Positions 28,540 to 38,256 are shown, counted from the first letter of the stretch. The stretch: 64,000 nucleotides of DNA from Flavobacterium anhuiense (GCF_900101855.1 NZ_FMVC01000002.1:687599-751598), one strand, 5' to 3'. Numbers and translations are program-made. Notes: generated from the sequence alone by a model not told the origin.

Positions 28540-31500
28540 TTATGGAAGCTCAAAAGTAAAATAAATCCTTTGTTTGATTGTTGATAGTTTGGCTTCTTTT
28601 CCTCCTTCATTATTCCTTTCTATATCACCTGCTATGTGAAGTATAAAGGATCTTCTTCCTGTTTGGTTAAAGACATATCCTTCAATTTTTTTGTTTCGAA
28701 TATGTACTAAAGCGAAAGCTCCACCAATAAATATTTGTGCTAAATTAGAGTTTAAATGTTTGTCTATTGATTCAATAGCATATTCGAAAGTTGGACTGAA
28801 CTCTAAATCAATTTTCAAATCTTTACTATCAGGTTTGTTTTCAAAATCATAATTGGTTTGTCGCAATAATTTTAAAGTCTCATCCATAATTTCTTCCATC
28901 ATTCTACCTTTTAAGAGCTGTTGTGCAAATTTATGCTGATGGTAATCAAAATTACGGATTTCTGGTCCCTCACCCATTGCGAATTCATATAAGAGAATCG
29001 CAACCGTTTCTTCGTAACTTTTTTCAAATGATATTTTCTTTTTACCATCTCTAAGTTTTCCAACTCCAGGGTAAATATGTTCTGCCGTTTTAACCAAAGC
29101 ATTTACAGCAATTTTATCTGGCAATCCTTTGCCTTCTTCTTTCACTACTTCTACTGTTTTTTGAATCTCTTTCGCTATTTTTTTTCTTAATTTTTCACTT
29201 ATTTCATGAATTTCGCTCATATCATTAAATAAGTTTTCTACTAAATCAGTATAATCTTGATTACCATTTTTTTTACTTTCTGTTATTTCAAGTTCCTTTT
29301 TTAGGTACTCATAAAGTTCTTTCAAATCATTATAAAGTATGCTATCAATGGTAATAGCCACTTCTGAAACTTCGTCACCAATATCTGACAATGATTTTTT
29401 AATTTGTCCCTTTATAGCATTTATTGACTTTTTAATCTCTTCATTAATAGATTTTTTTACATCATCCTTAACTTTATTAAATCCTTTACTATTAATTGCA
29501 CCCTTATCTATATTTGCTTTTATTCTCTCTAATCGTTCTAATATTTTATACTCTTTCAGATGTTTTACTTGCTCTTTTACAGCATTCTCTTGATTAATGA
29601 TAAAGTATTCTTCTGTTTCAGCATTATAATTTTGAGGCTTTTTGATGATTTTATCGAGGCTTTCTGCTTTAAAAGTGTCGCTTAGTTTCAAATAATACAA
29701 TTCTTTTACCATAACTTGGCCCAATTTTACCCTGTCATCATATTTTGCGAAATTGAAGGTTATTTTTCCGTCTACCGTAAAATACTTTTCCATAATATCC
29801 TGTGTTAGATCGGGAGCCATCCAAAGCGTAAAATTTTCGTTAATTTCTGCGACAATTTCATCTAATTCATCATTTCCAGTAACACCAGCTTCACTTAATG
29901 TTTTTTTCATTAGATTAATATCTAAATCTTGAAAAGAAGAGTTTATATAATCCTGAACCATAGTTTGTTCAAACTCTACTAATTTAAAATCTAATTCTTG
30001 TTTAGTTAGATTTTTAAAACTTTGTTTATTTCCTTTTGCATCAATAAATTCACCACTTAATCTACCTTTTCCTTCTAAAAGCAGTTTTACATTATTCATG
30101 TTTTCTGCAAAGAGATATTTATTACCTCCTTTCAAAAACTCATCGCTCTTATCGGATAAATACCATAAATTCATCATTTCGGCAGATCCTAATGCAATTT
30201 CTCCATCTATTGCGGATGCTATAGAGCCCATTGTAACTCTTGCTGCAGCATCAAACCATTCTGATATAATTCCTTTAGTTTTTAAATAAGCATCGACAAA
30301 CTTGTAGTAAGCATGACGCTGTGCAATTGTATTATACAAATAATGTTGAGCATTCATTGTATTGTATATGGAAGCATTCCAGAAAGTAGAGCCGCTTTTA
30401 TCTGGATAATCAATTCTATCAAAATCATACCACTGGCCTTCTTTTAATTTCGGATATTTTTTTTCTTTATTTCTTCTCTTTTCACCTTGTGCATATTTTA
30501 TTTCCACTTCGTCCAGTAATGTTTCCGACCAGATATAATAAATACTTTGCACACCTATATCTGGATACACCTTTTTAGGGCTTAGATTCGGATATATTTC
30601 TTTTCTTGTTTGAATAGTAATTTTACTTGGAAGTTGTGGAAAAACAGATTTTAGGAGTATAAAAAGCTCATCATGTTCTGAAAAAAGTTTATTAATATCA
30701 ATATCCGATCTTTTAATTTCAGAGATCAATCTTTTATAATAGGCTTTTATACGGGAATCTTCATTTTCTTTGGATAATTCTAATAATTTTAAAATCATTA
30801 ATTCCTTGACGTCTTCCCAGTTTACATTATTGAATTCAGATTCGCCAATTACAGGAAGATGCCATTTTTGAAGCGCAAAATACATTTCTGTAAACAAAAT
30901 TTCATTTGGTTTATCAATGAAATCTACTGCTATTGCACCTTCTTCAAAAGCTTTGCTAATACGTGTCCAATATTGAATCGCTTCAGGATTATTTTCTTTA
31001 ATTGCCTGATCTAATTTCTTTTTGATTTCGGCTTTGATAAGTTCCATCGATGGTTCATTGTTATTTGATTGAAGCATTTGTGGTACTATCAGCATTTGTT
31101 TTGTATCGATACTTTCGTAAATCTGACTAAATGCATTGCTTAAAACTGTATTTTCTGCTTCTGAAACCGGAAGAGTATTGCCAGTTGATCCGAAAGAACT
31201 CATACTTGTACTTTCAGTACTATCAAAAGCGCCTCCTCCGATTGAAGCATTAAGCGTTGATCCAGGAAATAAATTTGACCCCGAAGCCGAAGAAGTATTG
31301 CTAAACGATGGGACTGTTTTAATTGCAGCATTGGTATCGAAAACGCCTTCTCCCGCCGAGTCTAAAGTATTGTTTACGACATTATTTGAAGCATTTTGCT
31401 CCTGCCAAATTTGTACGATATCTTTTTGCTCGTTGATTTCTTTTGAAACCTGAGCAAATTCTTTTATAAAGCTTTTTGTTAAATCTTCAGAGCTTTCTAA

Positions 31501-31554
31501 AGAAGAATTATTTTTTATTAAAATATTGAAATTGTGAACTGTATTTCTATTCAT
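28540..31554 (-). CDS. Large effector-like protein co-regulated with the tail genes
   Basis: I do not recognise this 1004-residue protein as a whole. Residues 1-60 are charged and helical. Residues about 60-130 are a Ser/Gly/Asn-rich low-complexity linker. About 180-680 is a predicted helical body with many aromatic residues, and about 690-810 is Lys/Glu-rich and coiled-coil-like. The last 160 residues, starting around YEFAMGEGPEIRNF, look like a separate compact domain of the kind found at the ends of polymorphic toxins. There is no signal peptide. Its promoter carries the same element as the tail operons and faces the fibre operon, so I infer a cargo or effector of the particle. A structural tail component is the alternative. 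Confidence 0.7.
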   Translation of the reverse strand: MNRNTVHNFNILIKNNSSLESSEDLTKSFIKEFAQVSKEINEQKDIVQIWQEQNASNNVVNNTLDSAGEGVFDTNAAIKTVPSFSNTSSASGSNLFPGSTLNASIGGGAFDSTESTSMSSFGSTGNTLPVSEAENTVLSNAFSQIYESIDTKQMLIVPQMLQSNNNEPSMELIKAEIKKKLDQAIKENNPEAIQYWTRISKAFEEGAIAVDFIDKPNEILFTEMYFALQKWHLPVIGESEFNNVNWEDVKELMILKLLELSKENEDSRIKAYYKRLISEIKRSDIDINKLFSEHDELFILLKSVFPQLPSKITIQTRKEIYPNLSPKKVYPDIGVQSIYYIWSETLLDEVEIKYAQGEKRRNKEKKYPKLKEGQWYDFDRIDYPDKSGSTFWNASIYNTMNAQHYLYNTIAQRHAYYKFVDAYLKTKGIISEWFDAAARVTMGSIASAIDGEIALGSAEMMNLWYLSDKSDEFLKGGNKYLFAENMNNVKLLLEGKGRLSGEFIDAKGNKQSFKNLTKQELDFKLVEFEQTMVQDYINSSFQDLDINLMKKTLSEAGVTGNDELDEIVAEINENFTLWMAPDLTQDIMEKYFTVDGKITFNFAKYDDRVKLGQVMVKELYYLKLSDTFKAESLDKIIKKPQNYNAETEEYFIINQENAVKEQVKHLKEYKILERLERIKANIDKGAINSKGFNKVKDDVKKSINEEIKKSINAIKGQIKKSLSDIGDEVSEVAITIDSILYNDLKELYEYLKKELEITESKKNGNQDYTDLVENLFNDMSEIHEISEKLRKKIAKEIQKTVEVVKEEGKGLPDKIAVNALVKTAEHIYPGVGKLRDGKKKISFEKSYEETVAILLYEFAMGEGPEIRNFDYHQHKFAQQLLKGRMMEEIMDETLKLLRQTNYDFENKPDSKDLKIDLEFSPTFEYAIESIDKHLNSNLAQIFIGGAFALVHIRNKKIEGYVFNQTGRRSFILHIAGDIERNNEGGKEAKLSTIKQRIYFTFELP

Positions 31555-31576
31555 AATGAAACGTTTTTTCTGGAGA

Positions 31577-31638
31577 CAAAAGTACGCCCATCATTTATGT
31601 TTTTAAAATTACAACGCCTTTGAATTCAGTAGTTTCAG
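31577..31638 (-). promoter_or_regulatory. Tail-regulon promoter, copy A (to the 1004-residue gene)
   Basis: On the minus strand CTGAAACTACTGAA (31625-31638) is followed after exactly 40 bases by TACTTTTG (31577-31584), a TAnnTTTG -7 element, 22 bases before the start codon. It forms a perfect 14-bp inverted repeat with copy B, so the two divergent operons are driven from one control region. Confidence 0.8.
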
Positions 31639-31653
31639 CAGGTTTTCTTTTTA

Positions 31654-31715
31654 CTGAAACTACTGAAAACCATCGACTTTTTTCAATCAAAAACATATTC
31701 TTTTTCCTACTTTTG
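31654..31715 (+). promoter_or_regulatory. Tail-regulon promoter, copy B (fibre cassette 1)
   Basis: CTGAAACTACTGAA at 31654-31667, 40 bases, then TACTTTTG at 31708-31715. No TTTG -33 element is evident at the usual place, consistent with an activator-dependent promoter. Confidence 0.8.
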
Positions 31716-31831
31716 CTTCTTCCAAAAACAAATAATCACATTGCATTTTTTTACCTCATTGCAATTGTGTCTTTGAATTCATAAAAAATACCACTCGACT
31801 TTTATTATTAATCAACTTAAAAATAACCGTT

Positions 31832-31984
31832 ATGGATTTTTTATTTTCAATAGGCATACGGAAAATGCCTAAAATTCCCGACAAGAGTAATTTTGATTGT
31901 TTACTATCGAAAAAATCTTTCTCAAAAATTATTTACTCAACTCTAAAAATGATTCTTATATGTAAAGTCATTTTCAATACCTAA
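31832..31984 (+). CDS. PKIPD microprotein 1
   Basis: The ATG at 31832 opens a 50-residue frame: a short N-terminus, then GIRKMPKIPDKSNF, then a Lys/Ile-rich tail. The same core (PKIPD followed by Lys or Met and often SNF) occurs at the same relative place in two other tiny frames, at 35155 and 38775. In each case the frame is the first gene after a tail-regulon promoter. Codons differ at synonymous positions while residues are kept, which argues for a real protein. Function unknown; a role in fibre or baseplate assembly is a guess from position. The tail of this copy may be degenerate. Confidence 0.6.
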   Translation: MDFLFSIGIRKMPKIPDKSNFDCLLSKKSFSKIIYSTLKMILICKVIFNT

Positions 31985-32025
31985 TAAGAGTTGAATTATC
32001 AAAACCTTATAATTACAATTTAAAC

Positions 32026-34092
32026 ATGGCAATTCAGGCATTAAATACCATTAAAAAATGGTTTCAAACAGGTTTGAAACCCTCTCAAAATCAATTCTGG
32101 GACACTTGGGACTCTTTCCGTCATAAATTGGAGAAAGTTCCCTTAGAAGATGTTGAAGAACTTGAATCAATTCTAAATGCAAAAGCAGAAAAATCAGAGC
32201 TAGACGAACATAAAAATGACAATACAGCTCATTCTGAACTTTTCGCAGCTAAGGAAGATAAATCACAAAAAGGTATCGCTTTAGGTTATGCTCCTTTAGA
32301 TGAGTTTTCAAAAATTGCTTATCAGTATTTAGAGATTGTAGATAATCTTACTTCTGGCGGTACAACATCAATGCTTTCAGCTGAGCAAGGAGTTATTTTA
32401 CAAAACCAAATTGACAGCATCAAAACATTATTGTCTTCTGATAATCCTGAGCTTGATACTTTTCAAAAAATTGCTGATACGATTGAACAGATTCAAATGT
32501 CATTGAACACTATTTTGGTAAATGATTTAACAACGGGAGGCACTACAAAAGCTTTAACTGCCGAAATGGGTAAGCAATTAGAAGCCAGCAAAGAAGACAA
32601 ATCGCAAAAAGGTGTTGCTGGCGGATATGTTCCTTTAAATGATCTAGCTAAAATTGCTAGCCAATATTTAACCATAATAAACGATTTGACTACTGGAGGT
32701 TCAGAATCTATACTAAGTGCTGAACAGGGAACTGTTTTACAAAATCAGATTGATAGCATTAATACTTTACTTGCTTCTGATAATGTTGATCTTGACACGA
32801 TTCAGGAAATTGTAGATGCTATTGAACAAGTGCAAATGTCACTTGACACTATTTTGGTAAATGATTTCACTACTGGCGGCATTACAAAGGCTCTTACTGC
32901 CGAAATGGGAAAACAATTAAATGAAATTAAGCTTACGGCAACAATTGCAACTGATGCAGAAACACAAATAACAACTTCGGTTACAGAAGATAATAAAGTT
33001 GTTAGTCGTTCCAAACTGTTTAATTGGTGGAATTGGCTGAGACGTTTGCCTCTAATTTGGAACAATGACATTTCTACAACTGATTATTTAGGACAAGCAA
33101 AAAGTGTCATGAATTATCTTGGATTTACTATATACAATACATCTGGCACTAAACTTTTTTATGTTAATAAAAATGGAGTACACTTTAACTCTAACGGATC
33201 TGCAAGTGGTGGTATTACCTTAATGGATGACCTAAATAATGTGAACTCTAATTTATTGACACTTCCTAATAAGAGCGGAACTTTGGCAATTTGTTATGAT
33301 GCTGTAAATACTTGTTATGGAACTGCTACAAAAGCTCCTCTTATTATTCCAAATGGAACATTAACTACTGTTCCTCAAAGTGGAGCAATCGAACGAGATA
33401 TACAAGGAAATTTATATCATTCGACAGGTTCTACTCGCAAAAAAATAATAGATGAATCAGATGCAGTAAAATATCTACAGACTACTTATCGAAATTCGAA
33501 AACTAGTAACGTTACAAATAGTTATAGCCCTTACAGTACAACCATGTCCTCTTTTGCATCTTCAATAATGAATGCATTCGGATCTGCTGAAACTGGCAAT
33601 TATTTGCTAAAAACTGTAGATCAATACGAAGATGGATATCTGCCTGTTGAACCTGGATTTTATCTTCCAGACAATGTAGTTTTTGAATTTTACTTAAAAG
33701 GGATGAACTGCAAATTTGGCGGTGAAAGCAAAATTAAAATGTATGGAATACAACGAACAGGTGCAACATCAACTAATTTAAGGTCTTATGAAATCCCTAT
33801 TATTATTACCACAGCATCTGATGGAATTAATTCTTGGTCAATTTTATCATATGAAGAAAATTCATATGATATGAAAGGAAATATTATTGATACAGTTTAT
33901 AGATCTTACCCTCTGCAAACCTATAGTTACACAGGTTACAATGGTAACGGAAATTTAAAATTCAATGATTCAATAATATCACTTGACCCAAGTATTACAT
34001 TCTCTTACGAAGATCCATATAATGAAAATGGCATGAATGCAATTTCTGGATCATCTTACACAAACATTTCAACATCAATTATAAAATTATAA
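32026..34092 (+). CDS. Tail fibre 1
   Basis: The 688-residue protein starts with a module seen in Bacteroidota phage fibres (IKKWFQTGLKPSQNQFWDTW, residues 9-28). The same module begins fibre 2 and probably docks to the baseplate. Residues 76-188 and 189-300 are a tandem duplication with a 113-residue period (KEDKSQKG, SAEQG, LTAEMGKQL in each). The rest is beta-rich with a Gly/Ser/Asn-rich tip (about 470-688) that would contact the target surface. Trimeric fibre function is inferred. It is translated 41 bases after PKIPD microprotein 1 and 5 bases before the next gene. Confidence 0.85.
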   Translation: MAIQALNTIKKWFQTGLKPSQNQFWDTWDSFRHKLEKVPLEDVEELESILNAKAEKSELDEHKNDNTAHSELFAAKEDKSQKGIALGYAPLDEFSKIAYQYLEIVDNLTSGGTTSMLSAEQGVILQNQIDSIKTLLSSDNPELDTFQKIADTIEQIQMSLNTILVNDLTTGGTTKALTAEMGKQLEASKEDKSQKGVAGGYVPLNDLAKIASQYLTIINDLTTGGSESILSAEQGTVLQNQIDSINTLLASDNVDLDTIQEIVDAIEQVQMSLDTILVNDFTTGGITKALTAEMGKQLNEIKLTATIATDAETQITTSVTEDNKVVSRSKLFNWWNWLRRLPLIWNNDISTTDYLGQAKSVMNYLGFTIYNTSGTKLFYVNKNGVHFNSNGSASGGITLMDDLNNVNSNLLTLPNKSGTLAICYDAVNTCYGTATKAPLIIPNGTLTTVPQSGAIERDIQGNLYHSTGSTRKKIIDESDAVKYLQTTYRNSKTSNVTNSYSPYSTTMSSFASSIMNAFGSAETGNYLLKTVDQYEDGYLPVEPGFYLPDNVVFEFYLKGMNCKFGGESKIKMYGIQRTGATSTNLRSYEIPIIITTASDGINSWSILSYEENSYDMKGNIIDTVYRSYPLQTYSYTGYNGNGNLKFNDSIISLDPSITFSYEDPYNENGMNAISGSSYTNISTSIIKL

Positions 34093-34097
34093 AAAAA

Positions 34098-34523
34098 ATG
34101 AAAACACAAAAAATTGTCCAAAAAATTTCAAACAGTCCAGTATTTGAAACTATAGAAAGAGAAATTCAAATAGCAGGAATAGTTCTTAATTTTGACTTAC
34201 AATTATTAGACTTGTATTATACAATTTCTTACTTTAAAGATGGTGAAAATGTCAGCCAATTATTAAAAAAAGAAGTTCCTGAATGGCATATTGATAATCA
34301 GCAAACTATTCTTGTTCGCGATGAAAATTTTAATCCTGTAGCAAATCCAGATTATGTTGAGCACAAAGATGAGAATGGCAATGTGAAAAATTTACAAGAA
34401 AAATTTCTTACTGAACCAGCTTTTGATTATGTTTCAAATATAATGCTCAACACACCTATGAATTTGAGTGATATTCTTAGAAATTATATTTTAGAAGAAG
34501 ATAACTCAGGAAGATTCAATTAA
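34098..34523 (+). CDS. Small fibre-associated protein of unknown function
   Basis: This 141-residue soluble protein has no signal peptide and no motif I recognise. It contains a beta-rich first half (IAGIVLNFDLQLLDLYYTIS) and an acidic C-terminal half. It sits 5 bases after fibre 1 and 3 bases before a membrane protein gene. The place behind a fibre gene often holds fibre chaperones or adaptor proteins, so that is the best guess. Confidence 0.6.
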   Translation: MKTQKIVQKISNSPVFETIEREIQIAGIVLNFDLQLLDLYYTISYFKDGENVSQLLKKEVPEWHIDNQQTILVRDENFNPVANPDYVEHKDENGNVKNLQEKFLTEPAFDYVSNIMLNTPMNLSDILRNYILEEDNSGRFN

Positions 34524-34526
34524 GAA

Positions 34527-34898
34527 ATGGGATTAATACTATATCTAATTGCTGTTATCTTATTTTTGCCTTTGACAGCATTAAACATCATTGTAGTTGT
34601 TTTAAAAAATGCAAGAGCAAAAGGCTTTCTCAGAACTCTAAATCAATATTTTTTTACTGGTGCAATTGGTTTGGACATTTTTGCAAATTATGAATTTCGT
34701 ACTCTTTGGAATACATTTTTGCGAAAGAAAACCGGCTATCAGTTTGGTATGAAAGGCGAAACAATTTCAAGCGCACTTGGTAAAAATCAGAAAGATAAAA
34801 CATTATCCGGTGCAGGTTGGGTCCTTGTCTATTTTCTTTGGGCTGTAGATTATCAGTATTGGAAAAAAGGAGGCCATTGCATCAATTCAATAATTTAA
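34527..34898 (+). CDS. Small membrane protein in fibre operon
   Basis: This 123-residue protein has an N-terminal transmembrane helix (LYLIAVILFLPLTALNIIVVV, about 5-25) and a probable second hydrophobic segment near residues 95-108 (GAGWVLVYFLWAV). The middle is basic and aromatic. I do not recognise a family. Encoded immediately after fibre 1 and its 141-residue partner, it could protect the producer envelope or take part in lysis, but nothing in the sequence decides this. Confidence 0.55.
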   Translation: MGLILYLIAVILFLPLTALNIIVVVLKNARAKGFLRTLNQYFFTGAIGLDIFANYEFRTLWNTFLRKKTGYQFGMKGETISSALGKNQKDKTLSGAGWVLVYFLWAVDYQYWKKGGHCINSII

Positions 34899-34922
34899 GA
34901 ACCCAAATATTTTTTCTTTAAA

Positions 34923-34973
34923 TAAAACCGTTAACAATGAGAGACAAAATCTCTTAATTGTTAACGGTTTTAT
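34923..34973 (+). terminator. Terminator after fibre cassette 1
   Basis: AAACCGTTAACAAT and its complement ATTGTTAACGGTTT flank an inner GAGA/TCTC pairing, giving a long stem followed by a short T-rich tail. It lies between the membrane gene and the promoter of fibre cassette 2, so the cassettes are separate transcripts. Confidence 0.75.
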
Positions 34974-34979
34974 ATTCTA

Positions 34980-35042
34980 CTGAAACTACAGAATACAGAG
35001 GTCTTTTTTTTCGTTTTTTAGTGTTCTTCTAACCTACTTTTA
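34980..35042 (+). promoter_or_regulatory. Tail-regulon promoter, copy C (fibre cassette 2)
   Basis: CTGAAACTACAGAA at 34980-34993, 41 bases, then TACTTTTA at 35035-35042. The last base of the -7 element departs from TAnnTTTG, as in copies D, H and I. Confidence 0.78.
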
Positions 35043-35154
35043 CATCCTCAAAATTAAATAACAGCATCTCTTTTGCATAAAGAAATCTACTCCTGTTATT
35101 CTTAAAGCATTTCCAGAAGAACATATTATTAATTCAATTATAACAAATACCACT

Positions 35155-35250
35155 ATGAGTTATGTATTATCAAAAGGTATTAGAAAAATACCTAAAATTC
35201 CAGACAAAAACTATTTGAAAAATTTTCTAAATCAGAAATCAAACCCCTAA
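35155..35250 (+). CDS. PKIPD microprotein 2
   Basis: A 31-residue frame starting at ATG 35155 with the core GIRKIPKIPDKNYLKNF and a short basic end. It is the shortest of the three relatives and is placed between promoter copy C and fibre 2, just as microprotein 1 precedes fibre 1. GIRK(M/I)PKIPDK is shared with microprotein 1 despite different codons. Function unknown. Confidence 0.6.
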   Translation: MSYVLSKGIRKIPKIPDKNYLKNFLNQKSNP

Positions 35251-35288
35251 AAAATCCAAAAACAACAACTTAATTAGACATTATTATC

Positions 35289-38204
35289 ATGGCTATACAA
35301 ACATTAAATACCATAAAAAACTGGTTCAAAACCACTTTAAAACCTTCTCAACAGCAATTCTGGGACACTTGGGATTCGTTTAGACATAAACTAGACAAAG
35401 TTCCAGTAAAAGATGTTGAAGGAATAGACGAATTATTGAATGCAAAAGCAGATAAAATTGCTTTAAATGATCACATTGCCGATATAAACGCACATGCTCC
35501 ACAAGTAAACACAGATTGGAATAGTGAATCTGGCTTTAGCCAATTACTTAACAAACCTGATTTTAAAACGATTAATGGAGAATCTGTTATAGGTGATGGA
35601 GATATTACGATTGAAGAAGGCGGATTACAAAATTTAGATCAAACTTTAGCTAATGGAAATACCTCAACTAAAGAAATGATTTTTGAGTCAAATGGAGGAG
35701 CTACCACTACATATAACAATATGGGGGTTCTTCTTAGAGGAAACAATGGTACAAATTCTTCTTTATCTAGTCAAGGTTTCCACACAGTAGGAACGGATGG
35801 TCTTGTATATATTGAAAATAAAGGACAGATCACTGTTTCTCATTTCGGAGGAAGCACATTACAATTGGAAAACAATGAAATAAGACATACCACAATTGAT
35901 GGCAATTCAAGTTTTTTACAATTTGATAATTCTGAGCAAGGGCATTTTATCCAAACAATTCAGCCTAAAACAGGAACAATTGCTTTATTAAGCGATTTAG
36001 ATGATGTAAGTTCTCCTGATTTACAAAAAGTATTAGAAACTGGAAACGAAACATATCTTGAGGCATTATTTAAAAGCAGTGAAGATGGAGATACGTATGA
36101 AAATACAATTACGCCAAAACTGGTAGAGATAAAACGCTCAAATGAGTACACTCCAGATAAGAATGAAATAGTTTCTTTAAAAAGTGATTTAATTGAAATT
36201 ACTAAATTAACTACAGGAGAAACTACAGCTTTATTTGCTGATGGGGTAGGATTTGGCAATTCAAATTCAAATAACTATTCTACTTTAAAATTGAATCCAA
36301 ATACCACAGCAAATTACACAACTGTTTTAATGCCTGCAATTACAGAAGAAGGACAAACAAAAACTTTGGCTACTACTGAAGATTTATCTCTTCAAGGAAT
36401 TGTAAATGCCAATACTACAGGAACAAAAAATTCAGGAAACGCTACCGTGGATATTTTAAAGGGCGAAGGTGAATTTGTAAATAGCAGAACAACTATTAGA
36501 AGTGCTGCAAATTATAATATTTTTTCTTCTCATGAAATGGGGAAAAATTATCATAATTTAACAAATAGAGGTGATGACAAAGAGGCTTCAATAGAAATGA
36601 CTTCAGGAATATTCTCTCTTAACCAAACAAATTCGATAGATAGGAGTAAAATTACCACAGTAAATTTTTTACCGCCTACTGGAAATAATACCATCTCTTT
36701 CCCTGCACCTACAGGCAATGATGGATCTTACGTTTTAACAACTACAGACGATTTCAAAACCATCAATGGTCAGTCTATTATTGGAACAGGTGATATCAGC
36801 AGTGCTCCTACTTTACAACAAGTAATGGACGCTGGAAGCGCTGCTCTCATAAATGGAGAAGCTGGAATCTTAAGTAACTCACATAATGGCTACTCCAGAT
36901 TTTATTTAAGTGGAGAAATGCTGGAATTGAATAATGTTGATACTGATTTGAAAAAAGCAGTATCAATATCTATGAAAGATGGAGAGCTAAAGATAACTAA
37001 TCAAAATACTGCTACAGGGAAATATATGATGATTAATTCATCAGCAAATCCAATAGTAAATACTGAACTGTTTTTTCCAAATAAAGAAACAGCAGGTAAT
37101 TACATATTAGCAACTACTGACGATTTTAAAACTATTAATGGAGAATCGATTGTTGGTGAAGGAAATATAGAATTAACTGCTGCAATTCCTGATGGAGCAA
37201 TTAAAGTTGCAGATGGGTTAGCACTTGATGGAACATTTAGAAATTTAACTGATAACTTAGGAAATCCAACTAGATTATGGATTAACAACTCATCTATTAC
37301 CAGTACAGCAGGCAACAATGCATTAAATAATGTCGCTTTTGGTCCTAATTCAATGATGAATATTTCGTCTGGTGTTGGCAATATTGCATACGGAACGGAT
37401 ACCTTGCTAAATAACACATCAGGAGATCGCAATACTGCCATTGGGCATTCCGCATTAAGAGCTAATACAACAGGACAATACAATACAGCCATTGGTGGCT
37501 ACTCTTTATTGAATAATACTGAAGGTAGAGATAATACAGCTTTGGGGCATGGCGCTCTATATTTAAATGCGACTGGAAATGAGAATGTCGCACTTGGTTA
37601 TGGTTCTCTGATGGCCAATACTTCTGGTAGTCGTAATGTAGCTATTGGGTATTCAGCACTATCTAACAATCAGTCTTTCTCAAATTTAGCGATAGGATCA
37701 TGGGCAATGATGAATACTGTAAATGGGAATGGAAATATTGCTATTGGCGAAGAGTCTTTGCAATTTAATACTGATGGCTCATCTAACACAGTTATTGGAC
37801 GTACTGCTTTAAAAAATATGACTGCTGGTTCTTGGAATATTGCTCTTGGAATACAAGCAGGTAGATACACCTCTAAAAATGGAGACAACCTTTCTTGTGA
37901 GGGCTCAATATTTTTAGGATCCGGAGCAATGCCTTCAGAAGATGCTGGCTCTAACGAGATAGTAATTGGAAACTTTGCTGTAGGTGCAGGAAATAACTCC
38001 GTTACTTTAGGAAATAATACTATTACCAAAACCATATTGAAAGGTGCTGTTAGTGCAAAATCATATAAACTAGATACTTTAAACACAGCGCCAACTAGTT
38101 CAACAGATACTGGTAATTTAGGAGAAATAAGAGTAACAGCAAATTACATATATGTGTGTACAGCAACAAATACATGGGTTAGATCTGCCTTAACAACTTG
38201 GTAA
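35289..38204 (+). CDS. Tail fibre 2 with YadA-like head repeats
   Basis: This 971-residue protein begins with the same docking module as fibre 1 (IKNWFKTTLKPSQQQFWDTW). Three copies of a phage-fibre motif (FKTINGES or FKTINGQS, then IGxGDI-like) occur near residues 96, 490 and 610. From about 670 to 870 there are about ten AIG/ALG-type repeats (NTAIGHSAL, NVALGYGSL, NVAIGYSAL) with a period near 23-24, like the head domains of trimeric autotransporter adhesins. The C-terminus resembles other fibre tips (GEIRVTANYIYVCTATNTWV). It probably provides a second host specificity. Confidence 0.85.
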   Translation: MAIQTLNTIKNWFKTTLKPSQQQFWDTWDSFRHKLDKVPVKDVEGIDELLNAKADKIALNDHIADINAHAPQVNTDWNSESGFSQLLNKPDFKTINGESVIGDGDITIEEGGLQNLDQTLANGNTSTKEMIFESNGGATTTYNNMGVLLRGNNGTNSSLSSQGFHTVGTDGLVYIENKGQITVSHFGGSTLQLENNEIRHTTIDGNSSFLQFDNSEQGHFIQTIQPKTGTIALLSDLDDVSSPDLQKVLETGNETYLEALFKSSEDGDTYENTITPKLVEIKRSNEYTPDKNEIVSLKSDLIEITKLTTGETTALFADGVGFGNSNSNNYSTLKLNPNTTANYTTVLMPAITEEGQTKTLATTEDLSLQGIVNANTTGTKNSGNATVDILKGEGEFVNSRTTIRSAANYNIFSSHEMGKNYHNLTNRGDDKEASIEMTSGIFSLNQTNSIDRSKITTVNFLPPTGNNTISFPAPTGNDGSYVLTTTDDFKTINGQSIIGTGDISSAPTLQQVMDAGSAALINGEAGILSNSHNGYSRFYLSGEMLELNNVDTDLKKAVSISMKDGELKITNQNTATGKYMMINSSANPIVNTELFFPNKETAGNYILATTDDFKTINGESIVGEGNIELTAAIPDGAIKVADGLALDGTFRNLTDNLGNPTRLWINNSSITSTAGNNALNNVAFGPNSMMNISSGVGNIAYGTDTLLNNTSGDRNTAIGHSALRANTTGQYNTAIGGYSLLNNTEGRDNTALGHGALYLNATGNENVALGYGSLMANTSGSRNVAIGYSALSNNQSFSNLAIGSWAMMNTVNGNGNIAIGEESLQFNTDGSSNTVIGRTALKNMTAGSWNIALGIQAGRYTSKNGDNLSCEGSIFLGSGAMPSEDAGSNEIVIGNFAVGAGNNSVTLGNNTITKTILKGAVSAKSYKLDTLNTAPTSSTDTGNLGEIRVTANYIYVCTATNTWVRSALTTW

Positions 38205-38256
38205 TTATAGATAAAATGAAAAAACAAATCACAAAAAACATTTTAAATTAATTATT

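Noticed and set aside
29339..31453. Plus-strand open frames within the 1004-residue gene
   Set aside because: Compositions are hydrophobic/Ser-rich as expected from reverse-complement reading; none has a start context or neighbours that fit.
37320..37880. CRISPR-like or tandem DNA repeat
   Set aside because: The periodicity of about 70 bases is the coding trace of ~23-residue fibre head repeats; bases vary at synonymous positions and there are no spacers.
32026..38204. Invertible fibre-switching segment
   Set aside because: Both fibres have the same orientation, each has its own promoter, and no recombinase gene or inverted crossover sites were seen.
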